From positions 26,001 to 90,000 of the forward strand of contig JACEFZ010027955.1 of assembly GCA_014155875.1 (NCBI GenBank): 64,000 nucleotides of DNA, written 5' to 3'. The stretch's first letter is position 1. Each line of letters opens with the position of its first letter. Shown here piece after piece: positions 43,280 to 53,575 of the stretch. The position numbers were made by a program, and so were the translations under genes. The notes beneath the pieces were generated by a model. That model was not told the origin of the DNA. It saw nothing but the letters and a program-made list of their open reading frames with translations, and searched no databases. This stretch comes from Cepaea nemoralis (taxonomy: Eukaryota > Mollusca > Gastropoda > Stylommatophora > Helicidae).

Positions 43280-43394
43280 CCGTGGCATGGAGGAATATCA
43301 GCAGCAGAGTTGATCCAAAAAACCAAAGACTGAGATCTACGGAGAGCCATGAACGCCTACGCCAGCAGGCACGGCACTTGATGATGATGATTGC
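43280..43394 (+). mobile_element. LINE 3' end fragment with GAT tail
   Basis: GGAATATCAGCAGCAGAGTT, CCAAAGACTGAGATCTACGG and AGGCACGGCACTTGATGATGATGATT match the reverse-strand fragment at 55520-55650. Confidence 0.7.
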
Positions 43395-43741
43395 CGTGTG
43401 ACGATTCTGTGTAGTCACGTCATTTTCTTCCCTTTCCCTAGCGTTTTGGTTCGGGGATTCTTTCATCATCATCATCATATATTTACGTACGTATTTTGGG
43501 AGGGGGAGGAGGGAGGAGGAGGAAGAAGAAAAAAAAACTATGACAGTTGACAGCTCTGGAATGAAAGGAAGGCGTGTAGAAAATTTCATCTCAATCGGAT
43601 GGGCCGTTCGCGAACAAATAAAGGACATACATATTTACATACATACATATTTACATACATACACTTTGTTTTATAAATGTAGATACTGCACACATCATGT
43701 AAAGCATATACTGGACACATTATATAAAACATATACTGGAG

Positions 43742-43785
43742 CGTCGGCTCTTATCCATTCAGCCATGCTGACCTCTGATTTTTAA
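43742..43785 (-). repeat. SINE B head fragment
   Basis: GGCTCTTATCCATTCAGCCA followed by TGCTGACC is the complement of the SINE B 5' end. Confidence 0.65.
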
Positions 43786-44189
43786 AAAAATTGATTGATT
43801 GACTGAATAATCGAGATCATAACATTCCGGACAAATCCATAGATGCTTGGTCTCCTCAAAAAATGTTGCAGATTATATATAGATACACATCTTTCTGCTA
43901 GCACACGGGTTGTAAATACGTTTAACTCTTCCTCTAGTGGTAGTCCCTCCCAGACGCACGTTTAACTCTTAATCCGAGCATCTTTAATAGTATCAAACAC
44001 AAAGTAGGTATGGACCAAAGAAATTTGGATGGCGGAAAATGAAGAATAGAGATGTTACAGTAATGACCTAAAAGTTGTTAATATGGTGGCATACATATTG
44101 CACTATATCAATTTACAGGAGGTGGCTGAAGGAAAACTACTGTAACTATTTTAATTGAGACAACATTTCACAATGACAATATTCCGGCG
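43786..44189. other. No gene seen
   Basis: Unclassified AT-rich sequence. Confidence 0.45.
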
Positions 44190-44445
44190 ACATATATAAA
44201 GACATTAGACGTAGTCAGGATTTTTTGGGCATGTTATGAGAAGAAATGAATTGGAGAATTTGGTGACAACTGGTAAGATCGAGGGGAACAGACCAAGGGA
44301 AGGCCCAAAAACAAATACCTGGATGGCTTGGCCACGTGGCATGGTCGAGACAGAAACACGGAGCTGATCCACGACTCTAGTTATCGAGTGAGAATGCAAA
44401 ACATGAACGCCCACGCTTATCGGCAAGGCACATGATGGATAGATG
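44190..44445 (+). mobile_element. LINE family 1, 3' end
   Basis: GACATTAGACGTAGTCAGGA, TTATGAGAAGAAATGAATTG, TTGGTGACAACTGGTAAGAT, CTGGATGGCTTGGCCACGTG, GCCCACGCTTATCGGCAAGG and a short tail. A heavily 5'-truncated copy. Confidence 0.87.
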
Positions 44446-44557
44446 GATATAGCCCATGGCAGATATGAGATGTCACTTAAGACGATTAATCAACTTTGGC
44501 AATAAATCAGTTAAATACGTTGTTTTATTCGTTATTTTGTCTTTAACTAGTCATCGT

Positions 44558-47386
44558 TATTAACATCTGTTCCCAAAGGAGACAAACTTATACTCCTTGG
44601 GGGTTTCAATTCCAGAGTAGGCACGGACACCACCTCTTGGAGTGGCATTATTGGAAAGCATGGAGTCGGAAATTGTAACAGCAATGGACTCCGCCTCCTT
44701 CAGACATGTGCCGAACATGATCTCCTGATTACGAACACAATTTTCCGTCTCCCCATGAGAAATAAGACATCGTGGATGCACCCTCGCTCGAAACACTGGC
44801 ACCTCATTGACTATGTCATTGTCAGGAGGAGTGACAGACAAGACGTCCGAGTGACAAAATCCATGTGTGGTGCCGAATGTTGGACAGACCATTGTCTCAT
44901 TGTCTCGAAAATAAACATTCACATCAGGCCACCACGGCGTCCTCAAGGGGTGAAAATGCAAAAAAAGCTAAATGTCACCCGCCTAAACAGCAAGAAAATG
45001 CAGCAGTCGTTTGAAAATATGCTGGAAGACCGCCTCAAGCCAAATGCTGCAGCTAAACAGGATACAGAAACAGAATGGAGAGCCCTAAAGGACATAATTT
45101 ACAACACTGCTATGGAAATCCTGGGTCCAGCCCCCCGAAAGCATAAAGACTGGTTTGATGAAAATTCCGAAGACATCAACCAATTGCTGGCCGAGAAACA
45201 TCTTCTCCTCAAGGCACATTTGAATGACCCAAAGTCAACATCAAAAGATGCCTTCAAGAACATTCAGAGAGTAGTGCAGCAGAAACTTCGGCACATGCGG
45301 GACTCCTGACTGAGCAGCAAAGCTGATGAAATTCAGGGCTTTGCTGACAGACATGATATGAAAAACTTCTACGACTCACTGAAAGCGGTCTATGGTCCTA
45401 CATCACCAGGCATAGTTCCCCTCCTCAGTGCAGATGGGAGAACATTGATCACCGATAAGAAAGAAATCCTTCAACGCTGGGCAGAGCATTTCAGCAACTC
45501 TTAAATGCAACTTCCTTCATCGATGATGAAACCATCAACTGCCTTCCTCAAGTTCCTACCAATGAGACACTTGATGACCTGCCAACCATAGTGGAAGTAA
45601 ACAAAGCCATCCAGCAACTCTCCAGCGGCAAGGCACCTGGTCCTGACTCCATCCCAGCAGAGATATACAAGGCAGGTGGACCGGTCCTAACAGAGCAGCT
45701 TCACTAAGTCTTTACAAACATATGGGTGAACGAGACCATGCCACAAGTTTTCAAGGACGCGTCAATTGTCCACCTTTACAAACGTAAAGGAAACCGCCAA
45801 TCCTGTGACAACCACCGAGGCATCTCCTTGCTTTCAATTGCAGCGAAGATACTCGCCAGAATTCTTTTCAATCGCCTCTCAGCCCATCTCGATCAAGGTC
45901 TTCTTCCTGAGAGTCAGTGTGGCTTCAGAAAAGAACGTGGAACTGTTGACATGATTTTCGCTGCAAGGCAGCTGCAAGAGAAATGTCAGGAACAGAACTG
46001 CGAAATTTCTCCACTTTCATTGACCTTACCAAGGCTTTTGATACAGTCAGCAGAGAAGGACTGTGGAAGATTATGGCAAAATATGGCTGTCCACGAAAGT
46101 TTGTCCAAATAGTGCGGCTATTTCATGATGGCATGCAGGCAAGAGTACAGGAAAATTGCGGACTGTCTGAACCCTTTCCTGTCACCAATGGAGTGAAGCA
46201 AGGATGTGTCCTGGCACCAACACTGTTCAGCTTCATGTTTTCAGCCATGTTGATGAATGACTTCGAGAACGACGACATTGGAATAGACATCAACTACCGT
46301 ATGGATGGAAAGTTATTCAATCTCAGAAGGCTGAAAGCTAAAACAAAAATTAACAACGACACCGTCAGAGAGCTCCTGTTTGCTGATGATTGCGCTCTGT
46401 ACGCCAACTCAGAGGCGGACATGCAACATAATGTTTCAGCTTTCTCACATGCCTGTGCCAACTTTGGGCTCAATATCAACTTGGAGAAGACTGTAGTTAT
46501 GTACCAGCCAGCTCCAGGGAATAATCACACTGTGCCGAATATCAAAGTGAATGATCATAGACTAAGTGTTGTGGACAAATTCACCTATCTTGGCAGCACT
46601 GTGTCACAAGCTGCCACAATTCATGATGAAGTGAATGCAAGAATCTCCAAGGCCAGTGCGGCCTTTGGCAGACTGTACAAGAATGTATGGGACAGAACTG
46701 GAATAAGCCTGCAAACAAAGCTAAAAGTCTACAAAGCAGTTGTATTATCCACACTGCTATATGCTTGTGAAACCTGGACTGTTTATCAGCGACACGCTAG
46801 GAAATTAAACCACTTCCACACAGTCTGCCTAAGGAAGCTACTGAAGATTAAATGGCAAGACAAGATTCCAGACACTGAAGTCCTAGAAAGGGCATCCATG
46901 CCCAGTATCCACACTCTACCGATGAAGAATCAGATTCGCTGGGCTGGTCACTTGACTCGCATGCCAGATCACAGGCTCCCTAAACGAATTTTTTACAACG
47001 AACTGCGTTGTGGTAAACGCTCCCAAGGTGGCCAGAGGAAACGCTTTAAAGACACTCTGAAAATTTCACTGAAGGCTTTTGGAATTCATCATGACACCTG
47101 GGAGGCTGCAGCCAGAGACCGAAATTCGTGGCGTGCATCATTACGTAAGGATGCAGTCATATGTGAGGCAACCAGGACTGGAAGAGCTGTGAAGAAAAGG
47201 CAGGACAGAAAAACCACTGCAGGAAATCCTCCTCCAGAAACGTCAAGCATTCCTTGCCCACATTGTCAAAGAACATTTCGAGCCAAAATAGGCCTTATCA
47301 GCCATCTTAGAACCCACGGCTCCATACCTTCAACCCCACTGGATGAAATGAATGGTCATCATCATTCTTGATGGACAAACAACAAC
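44558..47386 (+). mobile_element. LINE family 4 (RTE-like) with C2H2 zinc-finger tail, 5'-truncated
   Basis: A 2.8-kb non-LTR retrotransposon with 9-bp target duplication AGTCATCGT (44549-44557 and 47387-47395). Order: end of the APE-type endonuclease (LLGGFNSRVG, where GDFN has become GGFN; HWHLIDYVIV; CWTDHCLIV with the catalytic DH), linker, reverse transcriptase (SGKAPGPDSIPAEIYKAGG; TFIDLTKAFDTV; NGVKQGCVLAPTLFS; LLFADDCALYA), YLGSTVSQ, LLYACETWTVY, IRWAGHLTRM, and a C-terminal finger CPHCQRTF...HLRTH (C-X2-C-X12-H-X3-H). It would encode a target-primed retrotransposition enzyme. It is broken by a stop at 45307, a -1 shift near 45498, a stop at about 45705 and a -1 shift near 46005; the frame 45983-47371 is intact for 462 codons. 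The clade call (RTE-like) is by motif style only. Confidence 0.92.
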
Positions 47387-47395
47387 AGTCATCGT

Positions 47396-48099
47396 CCACG
47401 GATGGTCTTCGGTATTCCTACCTTGTCCATGATGAGCGTTTCAAATCTTGAGAACAATGTCCCCGTAAACCACCGACTTATCGATTTCTTTATAGCCGGA
47501 GCCCTTATTGCGTACCTCTTACTTCTTCTTTCGTAAATGGAGATGCATATATCAGCTTCCTGGTTTCTGACTTGATGTTATTGTGTTCGTTTCATCCTTG
47601 TGATTGTACATGTCGCACAGTCTTAAGGCCTGGCGTAATTGTGTACCCACCCCGTCATATGGTGTTGTTTCCTTCAGGGAAACTAATCGTCATCCTTTCT
47701 CCAGAAATTTCGTCTTGGTCTTGGTCTGTATTCATATCTTCTGGGTCTTCTTTGGTACCCTGTGTCGTGGACGGTTTGGTATCTTCTTCTTGCTGGAGAG
47801 TAATCTCTTCCCCTGGCAACCGTCCATTCTTGGTCACTGTCTGTTTGGATGTCTACCACTTCTTTTTCCTCGTCTGGTTCTTTCTCTTCTGTCTGTGACT
47901 TGGCTTCTTCTGTTTCTGACGTCTCATTTTTTAGATTTGAGCTGTTCTATCAGCGTTCTAATCCCTGGCGCTTTTGAAGCCAACAATCCGTTCGTTCAAT
48001 ACCTCCCACCCCAGCATGTCCTGGACAGTACATCCATTAAGTCCCTCAAGAGGGAGTTGTCTATGCCCGGTACCCACTCATGCCACAACCTACCATTTT
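47396..48099. other. No gene supported
   Basis: Frames at 47604-48101 have an aromatic/Phe-rich stretch but no domain. NNPFVQYLPPQHVLDSTSI at about 47978-48035 looks coding-like and could be a relic of an unknown element. Confidence 0.4.
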
Positions 48100-48345
48100 A
48101 ACTAGACTCTATGGCGATGGAGTCTACGAATGCAATTTGTAAACCTACATACCGCGTTCGAAGCAGCTGCCGGCGATTTGGAAGCATACCGCTTTGCATT
48201 AGATTTATACAAATGGTGTGAGTGCCGGTCGTTAAGAAAGCAATGACAAACTACTGAACGTAAACGTGCCAAGAAATCACAAAAAGTCACACACAACACA
48301 CTATGGGTTTGATTGCAACGTCCTGTAACGGATATGCCACTAACT
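48100..48345 (+). repeat. SINE A copy
   Basis: TGGCGATGGAGTCTACGAAT (head), TACCGCGTTCGAAGCAGCTG (B-box), GTCGTTAAGAAAGCAATGAC, ACGTCCTGTAACGGATATGC. Confidence 0.86.
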
Positions 48346-48822
48346 TTAATACGGGCTGATAACCAGACACAGCCATTGCTCAGGTGGCTGGAGCACCTGC
48401 TAGCCACTTCAAAGATCCTGCGATTGCAGCTACCGCCATCCTCAAACTTGTGTTAACATTCACTATAACATATCCTCAAACAGCATCCCCGTTTTCCGTG
48501 AAAGAATTTCTGTGAACCATTTTTTAGCATCACAAATTTGCAGACGGAGGAACAAATTTTGTTCGGCTGCCAAGTAACAAAGCAATTTAATTAGGACAGG
48601 AGACAGTTAGACTAAACCTTTAAGCTAATGCAGTTATCTCTTGTTAACTACGTATAAGACGTTGAGAATTTGATTGCTTTCCGGATTGTAGTTTTGTTCT
48701 TAGCCCATTATCTTTTTTATGCAGGAAGCTTTTCTGTTTCTGCAGTAGTTCATGAACTTTCAAACATTACACATGCTCTTAATTATTTATTATTACTTTC
48801 TGATTTGTATACTGTTTTAAGC

Positions 48823-48823
<1 letters not shown>
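48346..48823. other. No gene seen
   Basis: AT-rich spacer. Confidence 0.45.
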
Positions 48824-48865
<42 letters not shown>

Positions 48866-48867
48866 TT
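48824..48867. repeat. (ATT)n microsatellite
   Basis: About 14 ATT units. Confidence 0.95.
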
Positions 48868-49095
48868 GCTGATTTTTTTTGCGTTGGCCGGCTTTGAACT
48901 CAAGCGTAGTGCATACACCTGTTATTACTTCTAGCACTCAGACTTCTGAGGTACTTGTAATTTACGTGTCCAAGTCAAGGACGAGAAGTCAACATTTTAG
49001 TCCAACTGTAGGGGTTAAACCAGCTACCTCGCCATCAGCACACCGGAAGTTTAAGAGCAGGCGCCCTTATCCATTCGGCCATGCTGACCTTTCAT
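48868..49095 (-). repeat. SINE B copy
   Basis: GCTTTGAACTCAAGCGTAGT (3' end), CTGAGGTACTTGTAATTTAC, GTAGGGGTTAAACCAGCTAC (B-box complement), TTATCCATTCGGCCATGCTG (head). The middle part around the LINE-like TAGCTTTCCC is deleted. Confidence 0.85.
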
Positions 49096-49329
49096 TTATT
49101 TTATTTTATTTTTTTTAAATTAATTCTTCCTCTAGCAGGATGATATGTACTGAAATTAAGGCAACGCTGGAGGAAGTACACATTATTTTTAGAAGGATGT
49201 TGATAATTACCAAGTACAGGAGGGTTTCAGACAACAGACAAACCAGCGACCATAGCTTCAACATTAGAACGATCTTTGTGAAATGGAGAGAACGAACGAA
49301 CGAACGGGAGCAGTGTAGATCTTCACATC
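49096..49329. other. No gene seen
   Basis: Short (AACG)n at 49292-49303. Otherwise unclassified. Confidence 0.4.
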
Positions 49330-49538
49330 TGTTCTATAGACTCATCATTCATCATGTGATGTGTCGGTAAGCGTGTGCGGTCATGTTTCGCCATCTAACA
49401 AGATCACCAGAGTCGTGGAACAGCTCTGTGTTCTTGTACCGACCATGCCATGTGGTCAAGCCATCTAGATATTTATTTCTCTACATTTCCCTTGTTCTTT
49501 TCCCCTCAATCTTGCCAGTTGTCACCAAGTTCTCTAGT
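49330..49538 (-). mobile_element. LINE family 1, 3' fragment (reverse)
   Basis: CATCATTCATCATGTGATGT, GTCATGTTTCGCCATCTAAC, CATGTGGTCAAGCCATCTAG, TTGCCAGTTGTCACCAAGTT. Confidence 0.86.
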
Positions 49539-50060
49539 TTATTTTATAGACTACAGTAAGGCATTCGCCTTTGTTCAGCATCATAAATTGTGAAACATCG
49601 TAAGAGTTTCCAGCATATTGGTCCCACTTAATCGAATCGTTATATTACGAACAACTAGCAGCTGTCAGACTAAGTGGTGAAATTTCTAACCAGATTGATG
49701 TACAAATTGGAGTAAGGCAAGGCTGCATTCTCTCCCAATACGTATTCAACATCTATGCAGAAGATTTAATGAGAAACGTCAAACATGATAACACCAGAGG
49801 CAGGTTTGATCCATTCATAATTAGTTGAAATTCACTTCCAGAACTCAGATATGCAGAAGACTCAGTCCCCCTCTAAAAAAAAATAGTAAGTTGTTAGAAG
49901 AATTATTTGTTCCTGCCAAAAGAGACAGTAAAAATCACAATCTTTTTCTTAACTTAAAAAAATAATTATGTCCCCGGAAAAAGATCAAACCAAAGATCAC
50001 AATAAACACTTAAGAAGTTGAAAATTTCACAAGCTGTGAATATACTGGCTCCATAATCAA
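49539..50060 (+). mobile_element. LINE family 5-like reverse transcriptase fragment
   Basis: FIDYSKAFAFVQHHKL (motif A), IGVRQGCILSQYVFNIYAED (motif B) and LRYAEDS (motif C, with YADD changed to YAED). Several stops and shifts. Together with a post-RT fragment of family 5 style at 32590, it may be the same family; this is inference. Confidence 0.8.
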
Positions 50061-50124
50061 TGACAACTGTTCAATAGAAATCAATCTGGTCATAGCAATG
50101 TAGGGGCTAATGATGAACACATAA

Positions 50125-50305
50125 CACTGAAGATGCCTTGGCAAGGAAATGCATCTGGCAGTAGAACCGGCAAAGGATCGAGAAATCTTACGGTGGACCG
50201 TGATGAGAGCGGAGTGAACCAAATGACGAATACTGAAGACGATCCTACGACTTTCCTATCTCCAAAGAGGGCGGTTTGGCCATTTCGCCACGAAGGTCTC
50301 CAGTC
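50125..50305 (-). repeat. SINE D copy, diverged
   Basis: The complement has GGCGAAATGGCCAAACCGCC (A-box region) and CGTCATTTGGTTCACTCCGC, parallel to 40100-40244. The B-box is eroded. Confidence 0.62.
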
Positions 50306-50501
50306 TGTCTTACATTGGACTCTCAATCAATGAGGTAACTCTGTCTTGTGGTGGTTTTATTATAAAGTAACGCCGGCTCCGCCTGTTTGGTCTGGAACCA
50401 CACATTTGATCTCAATAAAATAAAAACCCCATACTTTGTTTATTTGTTGCTTTCTCATTAAACCATCGCTGCACATTTTTATTTGAAACATCAAAATATT
50501 A

Positions 50502-51058
50502 GAGGCGTTCATTTGAAACCCGATTCAATGTCTGTATTACAAAAGCATGAAAGAACCATTAACAGGTGTTGTAGAATTAAACAAAGCATTCATTTTGAAT
50601 TAATTATACACAATGGGTTGGTCAGAAGAAGTCACGGTCGGCATTCAGGTCTGCATCTGTGTGAAATCGTTGCCCCATGAGAGCTTTTTTTTAGAGGTCC
50701 GAACAAATGAAAATCACATGGTGACAAATCAGAACTATAGGCTGGACGTTGTAAAATTTCCCACTTCTTCCTTGCTAACGCTTCCTGCACAATCTTTGCG
50801 ACATGCGGACGAGCATTATCGTGCAACAAAATCACACCGCAAGAAAGCATGCCGGGCCGTTTATTCTTGATGGCTTTTTGCAGCTTGTCTAGTGTTTGCT
50901 AGTAGTGGGTAGAGGGTAGAGTTGATGTTGACACCAGGTTCTTTAATGTCGGCCAACAGCCCTTCATGGTAAAAAAATGCGCTCAGCATAACCTTACCAG
51001 CGGAAACCTGTAACTTGAATTGTTTGGCTTTTGGTGATCCAGCATGCTTCCATTGCAT

Positions 51059-51151
<93 letters not shown>

Positions 51152-51825
51152 CTGCTCGGCTCAAAGTGGTAACACTATGATTCATCGCCTGCCACTATGC
51201 GGAAGAGAAACTCAGTAACGCAGTAAGTGGTTCAAACACTATCCCATGCGTTCCTCTGTTTGGTAGCAGGTCAACATCCGTGGTACCCACTGTGAACACA
51301 CCTTCCGATATTGCAGTTTCTTACGAACGGCCTTTTTAATTGTCCTAATTGACACATCAAATTATTTTGCTTGCGAACGTATGCTTCGACAACGGTTCAT
51401 CTGTACTGCTGCATAAATTTTGCCGATGTTTTTTTTTCTGTTGCAACAATATGCGCTTGACCCGGCCGTCGAAGATCTGTCGTGAACTGACGTCCTTTCC
51501 GAAACATTCGTGCCCAGTCTGTCACTGTTGTCTTCGACACACATTTGTTACCGTACGCTGCCTGCATTCTTCGATGAATGTCCACTTGTCGACATTCTTC
51601 AAATTAAAGAAACTGAATCACCGCTCTTTGAGCTTCTTGGGAGGGATTTTGAATCAACCCGGCCATTTTCTCAACTGTCAGAAACAGAACCTATGCATCA
51701 TGGGACGATAAGCACTAGCTCTTTTATTCATTGGTCAGTACTTATCACGTGACTATGACATGATCATGTTCAACGTACGCAGTTACGCGCGGTGCGGCAC
51801 GAACGGATTTCAAATGAACGCCCCG
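50502..51825 (-). mobile_element. Mariner element with decayed DD34D transposase
   Basis: A 1,324-bp element flanked by TA (50500-50501; 51826-51827). Terminal inverted repeats share GGCGTTCATTTGAAA plus CCG. On the minus strand: N-terminal helix-turn-helix region (HRRMQAAYGNKCVSKTTVTD), IVAGDES (first Asp, 51184-51186; the next codon, usually Trp, is TAG), YHFEPSSK, then a GA microsatellite, KQFKLQVSAGKVMLSAFF, LLHDNARPHVAKIVQEAL (second Asp, 50818-50820) and YSSDLSPCDFHLFGPLKK (third Asp, 50713-50715). The last two are separated by 34 residues, as in mariner. Stops and frameshifts make it inactive. Confidence 0.93.
51060..51150. repeat. (CT)n microsatellite inside the mariner
   Basis: Ninety bases of pure CT (GA on the coding strand, read as Arg-Glu), placed between the first and second catalytic residues, right after HFEPSSK. 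Confidence 0.96.
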
Positions 51826-51954
51826 TATAAATTTTGCTTCATTTTTGTTGCCTTCTAGATTTGTACATCATTGAGTCATCTTGAAGCTTCTCCTTTACCG
51901 TCGTGCCCATCTTTGTTACATAGTCTGAAGCTGCTTGCGAGATTGCCCGTCTAC

Positions 51955-52866
51955 CTATGCTGTATACTTTACTATGCCAGATTGCCCGTCTATCTATGCT
52001 GTATACTTTACTATGCCAGATTTCCCGTCTACCTATACTGTATACGTTACTATGCCATATTGCCAGTCTAACTTTGCTGTATACTTTACTATGCCAGATT
52101 ACCTGTCTATCTATTCTGTATACTTTACTATGCGAGATTGCCCGTCTACCTATGCTGTATACTTTACTATGCCAGATTGCCCGTCTACCTATGCTGTATA
52201 CTTTACTATGCCAGATTGCCCGTCTACCTATGCTGTATACTTTACTATGCCAGATTGCCCGTCTACCTATGCTGTATACTTTACTATGCCAGATTGCCCG
52301 TCTACCTATGCTGTATACTTTACTATGCCAGACTGCCCGTCTACCTATGCTGTATACTTTACTATGCCAGATTGCCCGTCTACCTATGCTGTATACTTTA
52401 CTATGCCAGATTGCCCGTCTACCTACGCTGTATACTTTACTATGCCAGACTGCCCGTCTACCTACGCTGTATACTTTACTATGCCAGACTGCCCGTCTAC
52501 CTATGCTGTATACTTTACTATGCCAGATTGCCCGTCTACCTATGCTGTATACTTTACTATGCCAGATTGCCCGTCTACCTACGCTGTATACTTTACTATG
52601 CCAGACTGCCCGTCTACCTAAGCTGTATACTTTACTATGCCAGATTGCCCGTCTACCTATGCTGTATACTTTACTATGCCAGATTGCCCGTCTACCTATG
52701 CTGTATACTTTACAATGCCAGATTGCCCGTCTTCCTATGCTGTATACTTTACTATGCCAGATCGCCCGTCTACCTATGCTGCATACTTTACTATGCCAGA
52801 TTGCCCGTCTACCTATGCTGTATACTTTACTATGCCAGATTGCCCGTCTACCTATGCTGTATACAT
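51955..52866 (+). repeat. 39-bp minisatellite, about 23 units
   Basis: The unit contains TGTATACTTTACTATGCCAG and ATTGCCCGTCTACCTATGC. The length is a multiple of three so several frames stay open on both strands (MPDCPSTYAVYFT; KVYSIGRRAIWHS). Variants (GACTGCC, CTACGC, CTAAGC) are scattered, with the most diverged units at the left edge. Confidence 0.95.
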
Positions 52867-53145
52867 TGGCAAAAGGGTTACGGACGCAGTTCGTAAACCC
52901 GCATACCGCGTTAGAAACACAGATTTGCGGGCGATTTGGCAGCAGACCGCCTTGCGTTGGGTTTTTAATAAAATAGTATGAGTGCTGATTGTTCAGAAGT
53001 CGCTTATAGTCATGATGGCAGTGGAAGCCATGATAGTGTTCAGAAATCAATGGCAAACTACTGAACGTAAACTTGCTAAGAAATCACAAACAGCCAAAAA
53101 TGTTGGGGTCGACTGTGACGTCCTGTAAAGAATAGGCAACTAACG
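52867..53145 (+). repeat. SINE A copy
   Basis: GGGTTACGGACGCAGTTCGT (head), CCGCGTTAGAAACACAG (B-box, one change), TCAATGGCAAACTACTGAAC, CGTCCTGTAAAGAATAGGCA. A 45-bp local duplication around TGTTCAGAAGTC/TGTTCAGAAATC (52990-53050) lengthens it. Confidence 0.86.
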
Positions 53146-53240
53146 TTAACTAACACATGTTTAGGTCCTTTTTGTTTACACTTCGTGTGTGTGTGTGTGT
53201 TTGCGTGCGTGCTTGCGTGTGTGCGTGCGTGCGTGCATGC

Positions 53241-53273
<33 letters not shown>

Positions 53274-53334
53274 ACTCCCAGTTCTCCCTAACGTGATAAT
53301 TTGATGTGTTTGATGTTTTACATATACTATTATT
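53146..53334. repeat. (GT)n/(GCGT)n microsatellite
   Basis: GT and GCGT runs from 53187 to 53273. Confidence 0.93.
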
Positions 53335-53575
53335 TGTTAGCCGGTCTCAGTGACAAAGGCCTTACGACGTGGTTCGTAATGCCGCTTACGTGCGTTCGAA
53401 ATACAGCTGCGACCAATTTGGCAACAGACTGTGTCGGGCTGGGTTTTAATGTGATGGTATGGGAGGCGGTCGTTCAGAAAGCAATGGCAAACTACTGAAT
53501 GTAAACTTGCCAAGACATCAACAACAGCAGTGCTGGTGTTGACATAGATGTCATGTAAATAGGATATGCACCAAC
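53335..53575 (+). repeat. SINE A copy
   Basis: AGCCGGTCTCAGTGACAAAG (head), GTGCGTTCGAAATACAGCTG (B-box), GGTCGTTCAGAAAGCAATGG, GATGTCATGTAAATAGGATA. Confidence 0.88.

Larger units (their letters stand above)
40911..43690 (+). mobile_element. Composite dispersed element carrying a purine array
   Basis: The left end is TACTAGCTGACCCGGCCCGG followed by TTCGCCCAG, repeated imperfectly at 41050-41075 (GACCCGGCCCGTCTTCGCAC). The right end has AATTTCATCTCAATCGGATG, GTTCGCGAACAAATAAAGG and TACATACATACATTT runs. The same type of pair of end sequences is common in invertebrate genomes (recalled), but I cannot assign the class. Between them are (CTGT)n at 41010-41052, the GGA tract and a LINE tail insertion. 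Confidence 0.6.
50388..52866 (+). repeat. Dispersed repeat F, copy 2, with mariner insertion and amplified 39-bp array
   Basis: The left part 50388-50501 and the part from 51826 onward are together colinear with the minus strand of 29661-29970. The copy is split by the mariner at 50502-51825 and ends in a long 39-bp array. A SINE A head follows directly. Confidence 0.88.

Noticed and set aside
47604..48101. 165-codon plus frame rich in Phe and Leu
   Set aside because: Looks like pyrimidine-rich intron sequence; only a short stretch near its end seems coding-like and cannot be assigned.
51839..53056. 405-codon minus and 339-codon plus frames over the 39-bp array
   Set aside because: Multiple overlapping frames on both strands, all repeat-derived (39 is divisible by three).
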